Part shown: positions 12,309 to 24,173 of the stretch, one piece after another
How the letters are laid out: every line of letters begins with the position of its first letter
How positions within the stretch are numbered: the first letter of the stretch is position 1
Origin: Stenogyne calaminthoides
Taxonomy: Eukaryota > Streptophyta > Magnoliopsida > Lamiales > Lamiaceae
Direction of reading: 5' to 3'
Assembly: GCA_037126765.1 (NCBI GenBank)
Contig: JBBCBC010000022.1
Location: 18,443,758 to 18,507,757 of the forward strand
DNA length: 64,000 nt
The notes under the pieces: generated by a model
The model's database searches: none
Told to the model about the DNA's origin: nothing
Seen by the model: only the letters and a program-made list of their open reading frames with translations
Position numbers and translations under genes: made by a program

Positions 12309-13255
12309 GTACTTTGATTTCAAATAAGAAACTGAAATAGTACTATATGCAAAAAATATAAAAGTATTTCATGGAAAATATATTAGTACTCCATTTAAAA
12401 CATAAGAAAAAAAGTAGAACTTTGAAAGGGTATCAAATGTAAAACTAAAACATATTATAGGCAAAACATGACAATATCACCTGCAGGAACATTAATGGTA
12501 TTATATTCAAAACATAAAGAAAAAAAAGGGTAAAAAAAACTTGTTCCACCAAAATTTTATAGGGATATGCTGAACTTTAACTAATAAAAGATAAAGCAGT
12601 ACCATAAGACGATGATGAAGCCTATAATTTGACATCAAAAATAGGAATGGGAATGCAGTGTGAGATTGAGATTGTTACCTCATCCTTACTAAATCCCAGC
12701 ATTGCAAATCCATTCAAACATCTCTCTTCCATATGTGTATTCCATAACAATTGCCAGATGAGTTGGTAGGCAGTATCACCTGCAACCAGATCACGACTCA
12801 TTGTTAACCTTCAATTATACACCAACAGATTTACCTAACATTTACTATTGGATATAGACGGAGGACAAAAGCTGACCCAAACCCCTCCTCTTCATTTCCT
12901 GGGCAGTGGGCACCACTACAATTTTGAATTATTCTTCTGAATAAACTTATACATATCTAATTGGCAATTTATAGAATTCCACTAATATACACACAAACTA
13001 TAGACTTTTTAAACAATTTCTGACACAAATTCGGATTGTAATTACAGTAAAAAAAATCCATGAATTTGAGCCAAGGTACCCCCTTAACGGTTGCCTTCTC
13101 AGCCTCTTTTGAACAACTTGAAGCACAACGGCCCCATCACTTTCCTCGGCAGTCTCCACTGCTGCCGTCTTCTTTGGGCAGAGAAAGAAGTTTCTTGAAC
13201 CCAATTCCATTAGTCTCTGCTCTCTGTCCAGACCTGTGCACACATCAAAACAATT
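12309..13255. other. intergenic, with two coding-like segments on the minus strand
   Basis: Two stretches read well on the minus strand. 13072-13235 encodes a run including LDREQRLMELGSRNF and VVLQVVQKRLRRQPL. 12680-12786 encodes GDTAYQLIWQLLWNTHMEER followed by FAMLGFSKDE between an AG acceptor and a GT donor. They could be exons of an unrecognised or broken gene, but I could not join them in phase and do not recognise the protein. The rest of the stretch is AT-rich without features. Confidence 0.3.
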
Positions 13256-13660
13256 CACTACAAAAAAGACGGGTTTTAACGACGAAAAAAAATTCATCGT
13301 TGAATCGAGCGTCGCTAATCATCGCTAAAACCGTCGGTACGATTAGCGACGCTCGATTCAACGATGGATTTTTTTCCGTCGCCAAAATCAACAGTTTTTT
13401 GGTGACCGTGGCTAAGTAGCGACGGTTCATAATCGTAAAACGTTGCTAAATCGTGAATTTACGAAAAAAATGGCTCACGGTGGTTCGAACTCGGGCCCAG
13501 GGGGCACCAGGTTGGGCCCCGAACAACCCGAGCCGTGGACCATCTCGAACCCAACCACCAAGCATCTCAAATATAAGCCGAACACGGGACCTATGGGCGC
13601 CTAACTGGGGATCAATTTGCTCGGGCACTTGCTTTCTTGCATATACTTAATGAAATTCTA
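13256..13660 (+). mobile_element. CACTA-like transposon terminus with perfect hairpin
   Basis: Starts CACTACAAAAAAGACGGG, the form of a plant CACTA (En/Spm) end. Immediately inside lies a perfect 26-bp inverted repeat, 13295-13320 against 13341-13366, with a 20-base loop. The flanks of the hairpin are also inversely similar out to about 13404, where GGTG mirrors the CAC start, so 13256-13404 could be a small foldback derivative. Copies of TAGCGACG and the GGTTCGAAC region (about 13490) resemble CACTA subterminal sequence. No transposase or opposite terminus was found. Confidence 0.5.
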
Positions 13661-14000
13661 AATGTCCTAAAAATTATTTTTTATTTCAATTTTTTTTTAA
13701 ATCCTTTATTTCAATTATATAATTTAATGATTTAACCACATTTTAATATAATAATTATAATTTTATTTATTTATAAATTTAAATTAAATTGTATTATATT
13801 AAAATTATATTTTTTTTATTTAATTTTAATTCATTTTTTTACACTTTTTTTTAATTTTTTTAATTTCATTTGTTTAATTTAACAAACTAATAATCTTTAA
13901 AATAATAATTATATATATTTTTTTACTTTATAAATTATAAATAAATAATTATATTCTTTTAAAATTGTATATGTCCTAAAAATTTATTTTTTTAAAACAA
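13661..14000. other. AT-rich spacer
   Basis: Over 80 per cent A+T by eye, with long T and A runs and no open frame or recognised element. It separates the CACTA-like end from the minisatellite. Confidence 0.5.
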
Positions 14001-14462
14001 ATATTACTTTCTATTTAAACAAGTAATACCTACTATTTAAACAAGTTCTACTTTTCATTTAAACAAATAATACTTTTTATTTAAAAAAAGTAATACTTTT
14101 CATTTAAACAAGTAATACTTTCTATTTAAACAAGTAATAATTTTCATTTAAACAAGTCATACTTTCTATTTAAATGAGTTATACTTTTAATTTAAACAAG
14201 TAATACTTTTCATTTAACCAAGTACTACTTTTCTATTTAAAAAAGTAATACTTTTCATTTAAACAAGTATTACTTTTCTTTTAAACAAGTACTACTTTTC
14301 TGTTTAAATAAGTACTATTTTTCTATTTAAACAAGTAATACTTTTTACTATTTAAACAAATACTACTTTTCATTTAAACATATAATATTTTTCATTCAAC
14401 CAAGTACTACTTTTCTATTTAAACAAGTACTACTTTTCTATTTAAACAAGTAGTAATACTTT
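14001..14462. repeat. minisatellite, about 20-22 bp unit, roughly 20 copies
   Basis: An AT-rich unit of the form TTTAAACAAGTAATACTTTT is repeated head to tail with small variants (GTACTACTTTTCT, GTCATACTTTCT). The array ends directly against the LTR that starts at 14464. Unit boundaries are arbitrary and the copy number is approximate. Variants are interspersed rather than clustered, which suggests an old array or ongoing exchange. Confidence 0.85.
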
Positions 14463-14463
14463 T

Positions 14464-15215
14464 TGTTGATGTTGCACGTATATTGTTCCAGATGTTGGAC
14501 AACATTTTGCACAACATCTTAAATTTGCCCTTTCTCCTAACACTGACTCCGGTTTATTAGATGTGTTTTTCTATATTTCCTACATTGCAAGTTGAAGACA
14601 ATTTCGGATATTGTCAAGTTGTTTCAATATAATGGAGTAAGAATAGAAAGATCATGGGTGGTTACACCAAGATCATGGAGATATTGGAGGAGATCTTCAA
14701 GGCTGTCCACACCAAGTGGATAGGACAATGCAGTTGGTCCGAATGTCTATAAATAGAGTGCATTGGTCGACATTCAAGTTGAGTTAAAGTGAAATCTCAT
14801 TTGTTCTACCCCAAACTTAAGAGAGTACCATCCGAGACACAACCGTGAGTGGAGTGTGAGGGTCGATGCTATGCCTATTTGTACTGGTCGAATGTATACC
14901 AACATTTCCCATCAGTATTGTGTTTGTCTTAGTTGATCAAGTTTTAGGTTGAATAAGTTACTTGTTCGAATAGATTGATTTTTGGTGTGTGGTTTTTCAC
15001 TACACCTTTTAGGATCTTGTAAGAGATTCGTGTGTATCTCACTACTTGTTATAGTGATGTTTTTAACCATGAGGTTCGTATAGTCTTATTATAGACTATA
15101 CACAATTTTGGAAATCCTTTGCACTGCGTTTTTATACTTCCACTGTCATATGTTGTTTTATATGTTTCACAACATTTTCAACAACATTCTGAAAATACAC
15201 GCACACACACTTTCA
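14464..15215 (+). mobile_element. 5' LTR of a SIRE-type Copia element
   Basis: Runs from TGTTGATGTTGCACG to ACACACTTTCA, 752 bp, directly before a tRNA-Met-like primer site and gag. A TATA box (TCTATAAATAGAGTGC) lies at about 14748-14763. The same layout and the same CACACTTTCA end occur in the 22732-23558 LTR, but the two differ strongly inside and do not look like a pair from one insertion. Confidence 0.75.
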
Positions 15216-15216
15216 G

Positions 15217-15230
15217 TTGGCACCAGAGCC
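15217..15230 (+). other. primer-binding site, initiator tRNA-Met type (variant)
   Basis: TTGGCACCAGAGCC follows the LTR after one base. It differs at two positions from the usual TGGTATCAGAGCC complement of initiator tRNA-Met. Its position between LTR and gag supports the call. Confidence 0.65.
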
Positions 15231-15258
15231 ATAAACTTGATACACTAAGTTAAAGATC

Positions 15259-16545
15259 ATGTGTTTAAAGTGTGTTTTTGCAATGGAATATCCACTAACT
15301 CCTTCTTTAAAACCTCCAATTTTGGATGGATCAAGTTATCCCTACTGGAAACCCAAAATGCACATGTATATTAAGTCTATAGATGAGAGAGCATGGCGTA
15401 GTGTGTTTTCTGGTTGGAATCCACCAAAAACAGTGGATGATATTGATGGAGAATCGCAAGTCAAAAAGGAGATTGATTGGTCTAATGATGAATGCACATC
15501 GGCCAATTTCAATTTTAAAGCCCTTAATGCGATTTTTACTGCTACTGATGTTTCTATGTTTAAACGGATATCTAACTGTGTTTCTTCTAAGGATGCATGG
15601 GATATATTGCAGGAACATTGTGAAGGATCAGAAAATGTTCGAAGAACTAGACTCAGAATGTTGGGAACCAAGTTTGAAAACTTGAAAATGAAAGATGATG
15701 AGAACATTTCATCATACAATGAAAGGATAAGTGAGATTGCTAATGAGTCACACTCACTTGGTGATCCAATTTCCAACACTCGGTTAGTTAATAAGATACT
15801 TAGAACTGTTCCTAAACGATTTGATGCTAAAATATGTGCAATAGAAGAGGCTAAGAACACTGATTTATTGAGTCAAAATGAGTTGATAAGTATTTTCAAA
15901 ACTTATGAGATTAACTCAAACATGTTAGATGATGATAAACATGAGAAAGATAAAGACAAGAAAGTACTTGCTTTTAGAGGTGAAACTTCTGATAATGTTG
16001 GTAAACATCCTTATGTGACTGAAATTGATTCTGATGATGATGTTTCTGATTTATGTGATGAAAATGTTTATGAACAATTTGCTCTTATCACTAAGCAATT
16101 CAAATCTTTTCTAAAAGGAAAGTTCAGAAGACCAAATGGTCAATTTCAATCAAAGGATAAGTTTAACCAAAATACTTCTCCCTCTAATAAAAAGTTTGTT
16201 CCAAGTCAGTCTTCTAGTTTCAATCAACCTAGACAATTCAATAAGGATAACATGTTCAAATATGATCCTGAGTACAGAAAGAAGGTTAAATGTGATGCAT
16301 GTTCTGGATATGGCCATTATGTTAATGAATGTGCTAATACTATGCTTAGGAAGAAAATAAACTTTAATGCTACCTTAAGTGATGATTCTGATGATGAAAC
16401 TGATTCTGGTAAATGTGAGCTAAGTGTTATGTCTGCTAGAATAGTTTATGATGATACATTTGATGATGATCTCGATGATTATTGGTCTGAAGCAGATTCA
16501 GATGTTCATACAACATCTGAAACAACATTCAGTCAATATAACTCT
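15259..16545 (+). pseudogene. SIRE-type Copia gag, uninterrupted but truncated at its 3' end
   Basis: The frame stays open from 15259 to 16722, but only the part to about 16545 is gag; the rest reads into an inserted LTR fragment. Near the N-terminus is LDGSSYPYWKPKMHMYIKS, the entry motif of Copia gag (DUF4219 type). A UBN2-type capsid core follows (DAWDILQEHCEGSENVRRTR, LRMLGTKFENLKM). A CCHC zinc knuckle, CDACSGYGHYVNEC (CX2CX4HX4C), lies near 16291-16332. Acidic Asp-rich segments follow. The Met at 15289 (MEYPLTPSLKPP) is a more typical start than the first one. Protease, integrase and RT are absent, so the element is defective, although gag itself could still be translated. Confidence 0.85.
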
Positions 16546-17899
16546 AATTTTTCCAACACATGGAATTGCAATGGGATGAAAAATTCATCCCCTATTTATA
16601 ATACAAGGGAGGGACGAAAATTTAGGGCTTTAGGGAGATTGAGAAATTTCCTTGCTTCTTCTCCAAAAAATAATTTTGGATATATCCAATATATTCTATT
16701 TCCCAATATATCTCCCAAATAAAATCTTCCCTCCTTATGTTATGGGATTTTTTAAAATATCCTAATAAATAACCAAGTGAGAGATTTCTTGAATTTAATG
16801 AGATAATCTTGTATTCCAAGAATACTTATCTTCATTCCATAACAAAATTCAAAGAAAATCTTTCTCCCTCTTTTATTTATAATTTTTGAATTTTTTAGAA
16901 AAATTAGGCAACAATAATTTATTTTATTTTAAACACTTTTTTCAGTTATTGTATTTTATGTTTGGGCTACTTAGGGAGCCTTTAAGAGAATTAAGATTGG
17001 ACCTTCCAATGGACTTTGAATTTTCAATATTGAGCTTCATTATTATTCAAGCCCATAAATATTAATTAATCCCACTACATAATTAATACTGCACTATCCA
17101 TCTTAACCCATATTACTGTTAATATGGCTCCCGGTTATTATTTCCCGTGTTTAAGATTATCTAGTCCATTAATTAATTCAAGCCATTGAAATAGCTTTAT
17201 ATTAATTAACATCTTTTTCCTTGGTTAAGGAACGGCTCAACATTATTATCCATACCGGAAATAAATTCCACTTGCAAGATTTGGTATGATAAATCTTATG
17301 AGCCTCCCAAGGGGACAAATCAAACAAGACGTACTTGCACACATTTCACCGTATTAAATCTTAGCAATCATCGTGTAATCAATATCATTGCCCAAGATAC
17401 AAGGTATTGAATCTCAATGATCCTCTTCCCATCATAAGTCAAAGCAACGGCTATTGATTGCACACGATCCTATTTAAGGGACGGAGATTAAGAAATAATG
17501 AACCACTGAGGTCTAATTCTTCTATTTTCAGTGCTGAAGAATTTGTCCTCATGTAGGTCCTGTTCAGTGCATCATGATGCACTGGTGCAATCTCTTGGTC
17601 AAGACAAGCCAATCTGAGCCTTACACCTCAACCTTTCGTGATGGTTTGTTCATTTCCATCTAGGTCGTGAAAGTGTACTTTTAGTTAAAAGGGAATGTTA
17701 ATTTAATCTTCTGTGATCTGGTATCACTAAATTAACTACAATGTAACACGTACTTTGTATTGAACAGTTATGCAGTAAATATGTGTAACATTCGATGATA
17801 TTTAAAGCATCAGTGATATATAATTTATTTCAGTAAATAAGACAGAAACTCAGTGTGATTATACAAAGTAAAAGCATACTTTCCAGTATAATCCCAACA
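16546..17899 (-). mobile_element. truncated LTR, family X (minus strand)
   Basis: On the minus strand it begins TGTTGGGATTATACTGG at 17899 and matches the complete solo LTR at 60234-62060 through most of its length, for example the segment with GTAACATTCGATGATATTTA and the TATA-containing CTATTTATAATAC. It stops around 16546, where TTTTTCCAACACATGG would continue into the last part of the complete copy. The break fuses LTR sequence to the gag frame of the SIRE-type element, adding about 58 unrelated codons. Confidence 0.75.
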
Positions 17900-19225
17900 G
17901 AAGGCAGATCAGTTCGGCGTCTATCAGTTTAACTGATGGTGCGGAAGATTAGTTAACCCGTGTGAAAACCAGTTTTACTCAATCAGATTTCTGATCAATC
18001 TGTTTTAGATCAGATGACTAAAGTGTCAAGCTGATCAGTTCAGTAGCTTGATGTTAATCTGAACCAGATTCAGAATATGCATGCAGATAACAAGTAGTGT
18101 GCAGTTAAGTTTAAAGCAAGATAAAGGCACACAGATTTATAGCGGTTCGGACAACTTGTCCTACGTCCACTCTTCCCTATCAACAGAGGCACCAACTTAA
18201 CCAACTGGACTTAGTTTAATGTGTTAGTCCAACACAGTACAACCAACAGATGTTTCACGAATTCTCACTCAACCAATCCCAAAAATCAGATCTGGAAACC
18301 CTAGACTGAAATCTTGCTATAACAAACTTAACCTAACTTATGTTTGGGTATAAGATTTGTAACGTTCCAACTGGAATACTATCCTATCGTCTAAGTAGCC
18401 TAAAGCTAGAGGATGAGTGTTCTATGCTAAGAACAATGGGATGAACACTTAGAAAATAAGCTTCGATTTAGTGTTCTTCGTGCGGAAATTTGCTTGTGCT
18501 TGAGCTTAATGATAATTTCCGTAATCTTACTATGAAGGTTTGATCCCATATATATAGGCACGAAATCGAACTAGCCATTGGAGAGCAATTTGAATTTCGG
18601 TCTATTTTAGGTAGGTTTGCAGGCGGACGGGACGTGCTTCAGGGACGGCATGGCCGAAAGCATGCAAGTTTATCCTTTCTAGCCGTTATACTCTAAAACG
18701 CTAGTCTTGCACTTGCCAGTTCCGTACGTGCGTGTCTTCTTCTCATTGGCTCGTAAGTACACAAAGTTGGCACTTGACTTTCCAACAAGTTTGACATTCT
18801 TCTTGTCTGAGTGACTTGGCTCGTACTAGGTAGCTTGAAGTAGTTACCTGATGAACTGGCCAGATCAGATAAAGACTGATCTGTCTACCTGTATGAATCT
18901 TCTAATTGTAAGTTTTCTTAGCCCAACTTACTGATTCTTCTTGTTATCTGATATCGGTCTTCTGGTCTTGATACTTTCTGATCGACTTCGTGTCTTCTTC
19001 TGCATATCTGATCTTCTTTGTATTTGATCTTCTTCATATCTAATCTTCTTCGTATCTGATCTTCTTCAAGACTAGACCTATTCTTATCTAATACATCAGT
19101 TGTCTATACATCTCAGCTAGTCATCCTATCTGATATTTAAATCATCAGTCAGCTAACAGGTCTGACTGGTCCTATTACAATCTGTTTTGGAACTTCCATC
19201 AAAACTAACTATAAATTTCCCAACA
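17900..19225 (-). mobile_element. truncated Copia LTR, family Y (minus strand)
   Basis: On the minus strand it begins TGTTGGGAAATTTATAG at 19225. It shares with the LTRs at 41697-43166, 45197-46107 and 63687-64000 the GGACCAGTCAGAC-type block and the stretch CGTGCGGAAAT...TTCTTCG. It also has AAGTTGGTGCC and GGGAAGAGTGGACGTAGG near 18165-18200 (minus sense). Its 3' end (GGGACC...ACA) is missing where it abuts family X at 17899/17900. Confidence 0.7.
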
Positions 19226-19678
19226 ACATTGACTTGATTTGACTGATTTTTACTTGGATAATTATTTAATTGTGACTATTGGATTAAATTGATTATTTAA
19301 TACAAAAATTGGTCACATTTTATTTAATTTCAGATTGTACATTATTTTTTCTTTTTTCGGGCATTTTGTTTTGTAAAAATGGGAAGAACACGTTTTGGAT
19401 TATGGAAGTAGTGGGAGTGATGGTTTCATCACATTGCACCCCATGATCTCCATTTTTAGAACATTCACATTGTGGGATCATGGCTTATAGCATTGCTGAT
19501 TTCGAATTCTATTTAAGGGTCGAATGGGTGTTGAATTTTGTACTTAAACTTGATTTGAGTTTGTGCGTACAAAAATCTGAAGATTTTAAAGGTATTACTT
19601 ATTTTTATCATAAGGTATTAGTTCGAATTGAATTTTTAGTTCTATTTGTCACTAACTCTTTTTGATATATATAGCAAA
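19226..19678 (+). other. retroelement internal spacer before the env-like ORF
   Basis: No pol sequence is recognisable. The stretch is AT-rich with short frames only. By position it is the pol-to-env spacer of the SIRE-type element, after loss of pol. Confidence 0.4.
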
Positions 19679-21928
19679 ATGACTGAAAATCAGAACACTT
19701 CACCAAACACGCCTTCAAACCCTTCCTCACCAAACCCTGAAATCGCGAACCCGCTCGATCTTCTAGCGACAATTGCGACTTCAATCAACTCACCCAATGA
19801 CATGCCTACTGCTGGAACACCAATTCCAACCGTCCAGAATCCGTTAAACACTGAACCCATATCTGTTGCATTATTTGAAATCGAACACCCACTGAATGTT
19901 GGCGAGGCGATCATATCACTTCAGCACAATGATCCTCCCAATCATGTTTGGAGATTTCTCGGTGAACATTCTTCCATTCTCGAATGTTTCATCCTCAAAT
20001 CCTACTTGTGGTGTTTTCCCAGATGATTTTATTGTTGGGGCTGACAATCCACAACCCACTGCTGAAAATGTCGAGCCCGTGCAACCCAATGCTCAAGCTG
20101 ATGTTGAGATGGAAGATACTTCCATGGGGGAGCCCGTTGAGAAAAGTATGGTTAAATTTGCTACTGCTGGAAATTCCTTCAAGAAGCCAAAGAGGAAGAG
20201 GAGACCTGTGAAACCTAGAAGACATTCGAACCGCAATGATTACTCTCAGACGAAAAGGGGTAAGACTTCTGATTTGGATCAAGCCTCAAGGCCAACTATT
20301 GTTTCTGATTCTTCTGAATCAGAGAAGAGTTCAAAAGAGGCTGACGAGAGTAAGAAATCTGTTGAGGAAGTTGAGCACTCTGTTGAGAAGAGTGTTGCTG
20401 AGGAGAGTGAGAAATCAATTGCAAAGAAAAGTGAACCAAGTGAAGCATCTGAGCCTGAGGCTGATGCTGATGATGATGATGATGGGACTGCTTATGTCCA
20501 TGTTGATTCTGAAAGTTATGATGAGATCATTCTTATTGCTGAGTTACTTGCAAGGAATGAGAGAAGAACCAAATTTAAAAATGATCATGAAGCTGCTACA
20601 AAGGCTAGAACTGAGTTGAGAACAAAGAGAAGGCATGAACCTGTGTTGACTCTGATGTTGATGAAGATGTTGCACAAGGTGCTGCAACACTATCAAGAGA
20701 ACCAGATGACTCTGATGGTCTTGATGAATCAGACTCAAGTAGTTCAGGTAACACATCTTCTGAATTTGATGATGATGAAAGTGATGATGAGTATCATGGT
20801 GTAGATAATCCTAGATTTGCTGTTATGAGAAGGAGACTCTTATTATCTGAAAGGAGAATTAAAGTTTATGAATTTCATAGGCAAAATTTGATTGAATTCT
20901 TTGAGGAAATGAGTCTTTTGCATGTTGTGCAGTTTGCTGCACCTTTCTATGACACTTGGGTTTATGAGTTTTACTGCAATTTGAGAAAGGGAACTGGTAG
21001 AAGGAATTCTAGGAGATATGGTCATGTAAGCTTTAGAGGTCACAATGTAGGTTTTAATCCTGGTGTGATCAATGCATTTTTTAGGACCCCTGATATTGAG
21101 GAACAAGTTGTTCCTAGTTTAAGTGAGATTGTGACTGCTATCACATGTGGTCTGGTTAGAAGATGGTTAACAAGAGTGTTGTCATCAAAGTTGACAAGTC
21201 TGTTTTCAGTTGTTCACAAATTTTGTGTGTATAACTGGTTTTCAACTACTAACACCATCAAGATCACTGAAGCCCATGCTATTCTGATGTATATGATAGT
21301 AGTCATGAACAATTTCAATTTGGGGAGAACCATTTTCAATCAGGCTATGAAGTTTGCAGGTGGTAAGAGTAAGAAAAATGTTTTGTCATATCCTTGTATG
21401 ATCTTTGCATTGTTGGAAAGGCTGGACATTGATAGAGAACTTGTTGAGAGCGCTCGTGGAATGATTCCTGACTTAGGAATCTCCAAAGTATTGTTAAGAG
21501 GAAACAAGATTCTTGATTTACCATACAAAAGGCCTAATGCAGAAGGAGATCAAGTTGTGCCTGAGGTTGTTGAACATGTTGTTCATGATCCGGATGTTGC
21601 ACCAAATGCTGGAAACAATGATGGTGACACTTACTTGAGAAACTCTCCAGTTACTATTTTGCAGGATTAGATTGCTGAGCTGAATGTTATGAAAAGCTTC
21701 AAGGAGAGGTTGCTTTCTGCTCCACCAGGTGGAGTAGCACCTGATGCACCTGAAGTTGATGCTGAAGTTACTGTTGCTGAAGATGTTCCTGAAGTTGTTC
21801 CTGCTGCTGTGCATGAAGAGAATGAGCCAGATCCTTCGGTTGAACAAGGTGAAGGTGCTGGACATGAAGATGATGATGAAGCTGACATTGATGAGATCAT
21901 AGATGAACTCTATGGAGATCTCCTATGA
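19679..21928 (+). pseudogene. SIRE-type Copia env-like ORF ('putative plant transposon protein' domain), broken
   Basis: Starts at the ATG at 19679 (MTENQNTSPNTPSNPSSPNP), low-complexity and Pro/Ser-rich. The frame shifts near 19990, then runs through a basic patch (KKPKRKRRPVKPRR) and a long Ser/Glu/Lys acidic segment. It shifts again near 20640 and continues through Asp/Ser-rich sequence into a folded region. That region (about 20840-21540; VYEFHRQNLIEFFEEMSLL, WVYEFYCNLRK, GFNPGVINAFF, ITEAHAILMYMIV) matches the conserved domain found in third ORFs of SIRE-like elements and in 'putative plant transposon protein' families. A TAG at 21668-21670 interrupts the same frame, which continues to the TGA at 21926-21928. 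The product is called env-like only by position and family habit; no fusion or membrane function is shown. Confidence 0.8.
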
Positions 21929-22731
21929 TGGTTGAATGGGAGAGTTTGATTTGAGATCATGAAGATAGGGAGAGTTAAGAACAAGTTGAGGGGGAGCATG
22001 TGAATGACTTGATGATGCTGCAGCTGATTGTTTCAGTTTCATCACCTCCAACTCTCTTTGTTTGTTCTTCTTTATTCATGTGATCTTATTTCTGTTTTTG
22101 CAAGTTATTTACTAAACTTTTTTCATTGAGTTTGTAATTATTGAACAAATAGTTGGTAGGATTGCTTGAGTATTAGTGTTTACTCTGATATTCTATTTTT
22201 GAGTATTGATTGTTGGATTGCTCTGATGATCATATTCTGATTGTTTTAGGTTAAGAGTTTTGTCATTGCTCTGATATCCTTGTTTTCATTGCTCTGATAT
22301 CCTTGTTTTCATTGCTCTGATAGTCTTACCATGATGTTTTGGATAAGAGTAATTTGTGTAGATAGTTCAGTGTGATTTGTTCATATCTTCCTGGCAGCTC
22401 TACTCTATTCCTTGATTGGTGGAGATATGTTCAAGTAACATAAGCTCTACTTTCTGTAGGTATAAGGATTGGTACATGTTGTACTTGTACCATTGTCTCT
22501 TTGCTCTGATAAGTTTTAATATCCTACATTATGCTCTGATGAGTTTTTCTGCAGATTGAAGTTTCTCAAAGAAATGAAATTGTTTGATGATTTTTATTCG
22601 ATTCTTGATAGCTACATAATGGTTTGACACTTAGTAGTGCAACTGATATGATTATGAGTTCTATCGTGCACAATACCTGATGTATTTGTTATTTCAGGTG
22701 TGTTGTAGCAGAAAGATCGAATGTGGGAGAT
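21929..22731 (+). other. 3' non-coding region of the SIRE-type element with polypurine tracts
   Basis: Contains a purine tract (AAGTTGAGGGGGAGCATGTG, about 21983-22002) and ends with ATGTGGGAGA directly before the LTR, the expected position of the plus-strand primer. Two short direct repeats of TTGCTCTGATATCCTTGTTT occur at about 22266-22310, and the motif GCTCTGAT recurs at least seven times between 22219 and 22540. No ORF was recognised. Confidence 0.55.
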
Positions 22732-23558
22732 TGTTGATGTTACCACCGGTGTTACAACATTGGTTACAGCATCAGTATTTGTCCTTTCTTCTTAACCACT
22801 AACACTTCTGTGTTCAATCATGTCTTTGATGTTGTTGACTTCAGGTTGACGATCTAGGTTGTTCTGCAAGATTCCAGAAGGTTCCACAAGCTTCAAGAAT
22901 CGAGTAGAAGGAACTAGATCATGCCACTCTTTTTAGAAGATTAGAAAAGACCCACTAAGTGGCGGTTACAAAGATCATGGGAGAGTGGATGGAAGAGTTT
23001 CTAGATCCTTGAAGGAGGCTCTAGTAAAGCATACACGAAGTCTATAAATAGAAGACATTGATGTTCGTATCAATTGCCGTAAATCCCCGTGTATTGTTTA
23101 GTCGAAGCAACAACCAATCATCAACTGTTGAGTGCTTAGTGCATCCAAAGTGATAGGGTCGTTGTTGTGGAGTGTTTAACCACAACAAGTAATTATAGGA
23201 TTTATTTTATGTGGAATGTTAGTCTCGGTGTAGATTGTTTCATACACATAGAATAGTCACCTTTGGTCGTGTAAAGATACGCTTAGTCTTTAGATCATAT
23301 GTTTGATCTTGTTTAAAGAGGATTCAATATGTGAACCTCTTTGTACTCATTATTTTGATAAATAGTGATTTCAGCCATAAGGCATCACAATCTATATTGA
23401 TATAGATTGTGCAAAGTCTTATTAAACATTTCGTGTGTTGTGTTTTTTAGTCTTCCGCTGTTACTGTCTCTGTTTTACTAGTGTTACTTTGAGTGTTACA
23501 ACATTCAGTGTAACATCAGTTTGTTTTACTAAACACAACCCCGTTTCACACACTTTCA
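22732..23558 (+). mobile_element. 3' LTR of a SIRE-type Copia element
   Basis: Begins TGTTGATGTTACCACC right after the polypurine tract and ends CACACTTTCA, 827 bp. A TATA box (GTCTATAAATAGAAG) is at about 23040-23054. End sequences and promoter layout match the 14464-15215 LTR, but the bodies have diverged strongly and the flanks (CTTTT before the first, CTCCG after this one) are not a target duplication. The two LTRs may therefore come from different insertions. Confidence 0.75.
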
Positions 23559-24173
23559 CTCCGTCTCACCGTGAAACTGTCTCACACAATCTCATTATTA
23601 AATGTAATATATATTTAATTGTGTAGCATGTTGACTCTTAAAAAATCAAATATTATTTTATAATATAATTTTTTTTCTATCCGTGTAAAAAGCAGGGTTA
23701 TAACCTAGTATCACAATAAAATGTGACACCTCATTCAAATTAACTTTAAGACGACACATCATTCAAATTAATCACAACACATTATCAAATTGAACTCCCT
23801 TATTAGTAATGTAGGGGAATAGAGGATTGATTGATCTAACTATTTTGTTTGTACACTAGATGAGTTAGTATTTTTATATTAATTCTTAAGTTAGTATTTT
23901 TATATTAATTCTTATCTCCAAAATATTAGATTTTAGTTCATATACATTATTTTTAATAAAAATATTGAGTGCTGAGCTGGGTTGGCCCGTTGGCACGCTA
24001 GCCCAACTAACGTTGAACCATGCTATATTTTTACAGGTCCGATGTGAGGGGGGTCTGCCCAAACCAGTCCAAGAACATCCATGAGTGATGGGCTAGGCTA
24101 AGTAGGCCGGACAACCCGAATTGCCAAGAAAAAGCTTTAAAATTTATTTGTGAATTTTATCAAAAAAAAATTA
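23559..24173. other. intergenic spacer with a short tandem duplication
   Basis: AT-rich, no gene seen. At about 23867-23918 a 26-bp unit (TTAGTATTTTTATATTAATT...) is present twice in tandem. A more GC-rich block at 23970-24120 (GAGCTGGGTTGGCCCG) has no recognised coding content. Confidence 0.4.

Noticed and set aside
14001..14462. Regular repeats that could suggest a CRISPR array
   Set aside because: The units are contiguous with no unique spacers, in a clearly eukaryotic context; it is a minisatellite.
14464..23558. A single, simple full-length SIRE element bounded by its own two LTRs
   Set aside because: The LTR bodies differ strongly, the flanking 5-mers do not match and pol is missing, so they are listed separately.
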